This document shows positions 61,189-64,000 of a stretch of DNA of 64,000 nt, one piece after another. This stretch comes from Streptomyces sp. MMG1121 (lineage in GTDB: Bacteria; Actinomycetota; Actinomycetes; Streptomycetales; Streptomycetaceae). Position numbers and translations under genes: made by a program. The notes below the pieces were generated by a model. That model saw nothing but the letters and a program-made list of their open reading frames with translations. It was not told where the DNA came from and made no database searches. The first letter of the stretch is position 1. Every line of letters starts with the position of its first letter. The stretch spans positions 186,001-250,000 of the forward strand of contig NZ_LGDV01000190.1 of the NCBI RefSeq assembly GCF_001280015.1. The letters are read 5' to 3'.

Positions 61189-61545
61189 GTGCCAGCGTTG
61201 AGCTTCGTGCTGGAAGATGCCCTGCTGCGTCGCCGGGTGGGAGGCACAATGGTGTGGCGCCGCCAGCTCGAACATCTGCTGGAGGTGGCCCAGTTGCGCA
61301 ACGTGATGTTCCAGGTGATGCCGGCGGAGACCGATGCCCACCCCGGAGTTGAAGGCAAGATCGAGGTGCTGAAGTTCGGAGACGGTACGGCAGTGGGGCG
61401 CTCCGATGGTGCCTTCAACGGCCGACCGACTTCGGATCCGAAGCAGCTTCGGGTGCTTGAGCTGAGGTTAGGCGTCATCCGGGCCCAGGCCCTCACACCG
61501 GGGGAGTCGTGCGCCTTCATCGAGCAACTGCTGGGAGAAAAATGA
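61189..61545 (+). pseudogene. 5'-truncated Scr1/DUF5753 regulator fragment
   Basis: The readable segment (about 118 aa from a GTG at 61189) is the C-terminal half of the DUF5753 domain found in Scr1-type helix-turn-helix regulators: LSFVLEDALLRRRVGGTMVW, QLEHLLEVAQLRNVMFQVMP, and ALTPGESCAFIEQLLG. The N-terminal helix-turn-helix and the first half of the domain are absent, and no strong ribosome site precedes the GTG. Codon 94 (61468-61470) is TTA, the bldA codon. Its stop overlaps the DUF397 start (ATGA), the normal pairing of this gene family, so the pair was once intact. Confidence 0.7.
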
Positions 61546-61751
61546 TCCGCAACGCCCCCGCCGGAGACGCCTCCGAACTGGCGTGGTTCAAGAGCAGCTA
61601 CAGCGACGGCAACGAGGGCGACTCCTGCGTTGAGATCGCTTGTACTCCCAGTACCGTCCACGTCCGCGACTCCAAGCACATCGCAGGTCCGCAGCTCGCG
61701 CTCGCGCCGGGCGCGTGGGCCGACTTCGTGGCGCACGCGTCGCGGAGCTGA
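61542..61751 (+). CDS. DUF397 protein
   Basis: The 69-aa protein has both DUF397 signatures: the N-terminal AWFKSSYSDGNEGDSCVEIA and the C-terminal VHVRDSKHIAGPQLALAPGA with W..FV. These small proteins are partners of Scr1-type helix-turn-helix regulators in Streptomyces and act in development and antibiotic regulation. Its partner here is truncated (61189-61545), so the protein may no longer have its usual interaction. The ATG overlaps the upstream stop. Confidence 0.8.
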   Translation: MIRNAPAGDASELAWFKSSYSDGNEGDSCVEIACTPSTVHVRDSKHIAGPQLALAPGAWADFVAHASRS

Positions 61752-61825
61752 CTCGGGGTGCCGGTGCGGGGTGGAGGCCCGGAAGCAAGTCGCTCCCAGG
61801 CCTCCTCACGCGAGGAACCACGCCC

Positions 61826-63442
61826 CTACGCGCTCGGCTTCTCCTCCAGGCGCGGGAAGAGGACCGCGCCCTTGGTGACCGTGGCGCCCGGCTGCAGCCT
61901 GCCCCACTCGCCCGTGTCCTGGACCCGCTGCTCGGCGAGCGCGCCGAGGGAGGGCTCCGCGCCGAGGGAGTCCCAGAGCTTCTGGGAGGTCTCCGGCATG
62001 ACCGGGTTGAGCAGGACGGCGACCGCCCGCAGCGACTCCGCCGCGGTGTAGAGGATGGTCGCGAGGCGCGCCCGGCCCTCCTCGGAGTCGTCCTTGGCCA
62101 CCTTCCACGGCTCCTGCTCCGTGATGTAGCCGTTGACCTGCTTGACGAAGTCGAAGACGGCCAGGATGCCGCCCTGGAAGTCCAGCTCGTCGCCGATGCG
62201 CCGGTCGGCCTCGGCGACCGCCTTCGCGAGACCGTCGTGGACCGCCTTCTCGGCCTCGCCGTCCGCGGTCGCCGCGGGCAGCGTGCCGTCGAAGTACTTG
62301 CCGACCATGGCGGCGACGCGGGAGGCGAGGTTGCCGAAGTCGTTCGCCAGCTCGCTCGTGTAGCGGGCGGAGAAGTCCTCCCAGGAGAAGGAGCCGTCCT
62401 GGCCGAAGGCGATGGCGCGCAGGAAGTACCAGCGGTAGGCGTCGACGCCGAAGTGCGAGGTGAGGTCCTGGGGCTTGATGCCGGTCAGGTTCGACTTCGA
62501 CATCTTCTCGCCGCCGACCATCAGCCAGCCGTTGGCGGCGACCTTGCCGGGCAGGGGCAGGCCCTGTGCCATCAGCATGGCCGGCCAGATCACCGCGTGG
62601 AAGCGGAGGATGTCCTTGCCGACCAGGTGGACGTCGGCCGGGAAGGTGGTCTCGAACTTCTCCTGGTTCTCGTTGTAGCCGACCGCCGTGGCGTAGTTCA
62701 GCAGCGCGTCGACCCACACGTAGATCACGTGCTTGTCGTCCCAGGGGATCGGGATGCCCCAGTCGAACGTCGAGCGGGAGATGGACAGGTCCTGCAGGCC
62801 CTGGCGGACGAAGTTCACGACCTCGTTGCGCGCGGACTCGGGCTGGATGAAGCCGGGGTTCGCCTCGTAGTGGGCGAGGAGCTTGTCGCCGTACTCGCTC
62901 AGACGGAAGAAGTAGTTCTCCTCGCTGAGGATCTCCACGGGCTTCTTGTGGATCGGGCACAGCTTCTGGCCCGCGTACTCGCCCTCGCCGTCGAGCAGCT
63001 CGCCCGGGAGCTTGTACTCCTCGCAGCCGACGCAGTACGGGCCCTCGTAGCCGCCCTTGTAGATCTCGCCCTTGTCGTACAGGTCCTGCACGAACTCCTG
63101 GACGCGGTCGGTGTGGCGCTTCTGCGTGGTGCGGATGAAGTCGTCGTTCGCGATCTCCAGGTGCTCCCAGAGAGGCTTCCAGGCCTCGGTGACGAGCTTG
63201 TCCGCCCACTGCTGGGGCGTCACCCCGTTCGCCTCGGCCGTACGCATGATCTTCTGACCGTGCTCGTCCGTGCCGGTGAGGTACCACACCTTCTCGCCGC
63301 GCTGACGGTGCCAGCGGGTGAGCACGTCGCCTGCGACGGTCGTGTAGGCGTGGCCCAGGTGAGGAGCGTCGTTGACGTAATAGATGGGCGTGGAGACGTA
63401 GAACGCCTTACCCGCCTGCTTCTCGGATCCAGTGGCCGCCAT
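61826..63442 (-). CDS. metG: Methionyl-tRNA synthetase
   Basis: The 538-aa class I synthetase charges both initiator and elongator tRNA-Met. The HIGH motif appears as APHLGHAYTT and the KMSKS motif as GGEKMSKSN. Between them lies a short connective-peptide zinc region with a cysteine pair in GPYCVGCEEY (and C in KLCPIHKKP), so one metal-binding knuckle remains. The anticodon-binding helical domain follows (about residue 390 on), and there is no C-terminal tRNA-binding (EMAP-like) domain, in keeping with many actinobacterial enzymes. ATG 63442 begins MAATGSEKQAGKAFYVSTP. Confidence 0.94.
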   Translation of the reverse strand: MAATGSEKQAGKAFYVSTPIYYVNDAPHLGHAYTTVAGDVLTRWHRQRGEKVWYLTGTDEHGQKIMRTAEANGVTPQQWADKLVTEAWKPLWEHLEIANDDFIRTTQKRHTDRVQEFVQDLYDKGEIYKGGYEGPYCVGCEEYKLPGELLDGEGEYAGQKLCPIHKKPVEILSEENYFFRLSEYGDKLLAHYEANPGFIQPESARNEVVNFVRQGLQDLSISRSTFDWGIPIPWDDKHVIYVWVDALLNYATAVGYNENQEKFETTFPADVHLVGKDILRFHAVIWPAMLMAQGLPLPGKVAANGWLMVGGEKMSKSNLTGIKPQDLTSHFGVDAYRWYFLRAIAFGQDGSFSWEDFSARYTSELANDFGNLASRVAAMVGKYFDGTLPAATADGEAEKAVHDGLAKAVAEADRRIGDELDFQGGILAVFDFVKQVNGYITEQEPWKVAKDDSEEGRARLATILYTAAESLRAVAVLLNPVMPETSQKLWDSLGAEPSLGALAEQRVQDTGEWGRLQPGATVTKGAVLFPRLEEKPSA

Positions 63443-63489
63443 AAGTCGGAATCCTACTGGGCTCGCGGTGATCGACTCACACGCGTTTC

Positions 63490-63517
63490 GGGGGGTGGAC
63501 GGTGTGGTCCACCCCCC
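63490..63517. terminator. Hairpin terminator after the VWA-domain gene
   Basis: An 11-bp stem (GGGGGGTGGAC / GTCCACCCCCC) with a 6-base loop lies 15 bases beyond the stop codon of the minus-strand VWA gene, upstream of metG. Confidence 0.65.
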
Positions 63518-63532
63518 CGGGGCGCCGTGGGC

Positions 63533-64000
63533 CTACGGCCGCCAGGCGGCCAGTACGCCCTCGTACAGCTCGGTGTCCGTCAGCTCGCGTGGGGTGGGGC
63601 CCGCGTGGAAGAAGGACGTGTTGCCGGTCTTCAGCTTGCGGAGGTAGTCGAAGGCCTTGTTGTCGTGCTCTCCGAAGGCGACGAAGGAGAAGAACACGGT
63701 GGGGTGGGACGCCGCGGCCTCGGTGAGGGCCTGGGTGGCGGGGGTCTTCGCGTCGGGGGCACCGTCGGTCTGGAAGACGACGAGGGCGGGATCGCTGTTG
63801 TTCTTGTTGCTCTTGTGCTGGTCGTAGTGGGCGAGTACGGCTTCTACGGCGGCGTGGTAGCTGGTACGGCCCATGCGGCCGAGGCCCGCGTGCACGTCGT
63901 CGATCTTCGTCTCGTGGTCCGGGGTGAGGGTCAGGTCGGTGGTGCCGTCGAGCTCCGTGGAGAAGAAGACGACGTGGACCGTGGCCTCGGGGTCGAGGTG
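63533..64000 (-). CDS. VWA-domain protein, 5' end outside window
   Basis: The C-terminal 155 codons are visible and the frame continues past the window edge. The segment includes the C-terminal half of a von Willebrand A domain: HVVFFSTELDGTTDLTLTPD, MGRTSYHAAVEAVLAHY (the MIDAS-type T/S), and ALVVFQTDGAPDAKTPATQA with the conserved T/D pattern. Proteins with this type of VWA domain in Streptomyces often belong to the TerD/TerY tellurium-resistance-like neighbourhoods; that is a guess here. The start lies outside the window, so length and other domains are unknown. Confidence 0.7.
   Translation of the reverse strand, partial: HLDPEATVHVVFFSTELDGTTDLTLTPDHETKIDDVHAGLGRMGRTSYHAAVEAVLAHYDQHKSNKNNSDPALVVFQTDGAPDAKTPATQALTEAAASHPTVFFSFVAFGEHDNKAFDYLRKLKTGNTSFFHAGPTPRELTDTELYEGVLAAWRP

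Overview
The window is high-GC actinobacterial chromosome, almost certainly Streptomyces. The evidence is codon usage that is nearly all G/C at third positions, GTG and TTG starts, ATGA stop/start overlaps, two bkd branched-chain keto-acid dehydrogenase clusters, a proteasome activator, WXG100 proteins, DUF397 genes and Streptomyces-type parS and DnaA-box sequences. From memory, the backbone order (paaN, bkdABC, kinases, bkdFGH, DD-peptidase, M18 aminopeptidase, acyl-CoA dehydrogenase, aspS, metG) matches the origin-proximal core of S. coelicolor around SCO3790-SCO3836. No database was consulted.

Layout. 1-3.2 kb: end of an HTTM membrane protein, a SpoU-type RNA methyltransferase, and paaN. 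3.3-9.6 kb: a 3-hydroxyacyl-CoA dehydrogenase with a TetR regulator, bkdR (Lrp family) and bkdABC. 9.7-12.0 kb: two molybdenum-cofactor genes, ending in a perfect parS site. 12.1-14.0 kb: a K+ channel facing a paralogue that keeps only its RCK domain. 14.2-21.5 kb: quinone oxidoreductase, a secreted or anchored protein, proteasome activator, two divergent Ser/Thr kinases and an APH-fold kinase. 21.5-26.2 kb: a NarL-type response regulator and bkdFGH.

26.4-30.7 kb is accessory: a WXG100/type VII-linked polymorphic toxin locus with a full RNase A-like toxin, a detached second RNase A-like C-terminus and two (one putative) immunity genes. 31-44 kb: MurJ-type flippase, epoxide-hydrolase-like enzyme, a GntR/membrane/ECF-sigma/SRPBCC operon, a K15-like DD-peptidase, a GntR-MFS pair, a mycothiol-dependent enzyme, a nitrilase-family hydrolase, a GlxA regulator and a cupin. 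Two strict DnaA boxes and an RTX-repeat remnant precede a thioredoxin-NHL protein. 46.4-49.9 kb is a second accessory block of three unrecognised co-oriented genes with atypical codons.

50-64 kb returns to core genes: M18 aminopeptidase, FadE-type dehydrogenase, SseB, pirin, AI-2E transporter, SpoIIE phosphatase, aspS (with a near-perfect parS inside), AbiEii-like nucleotidyltransferase, a decayed Scr1/DUF397 pair, metG and a partial VWA protein. Functional themes are branched-chain amino acid and phenylacetate catabolism feeding acyl-CoA pools (one TetR-type operator sequence occurs in both promoter regions), origin-proximal chromosome organisation sites, and interbacterial competition.
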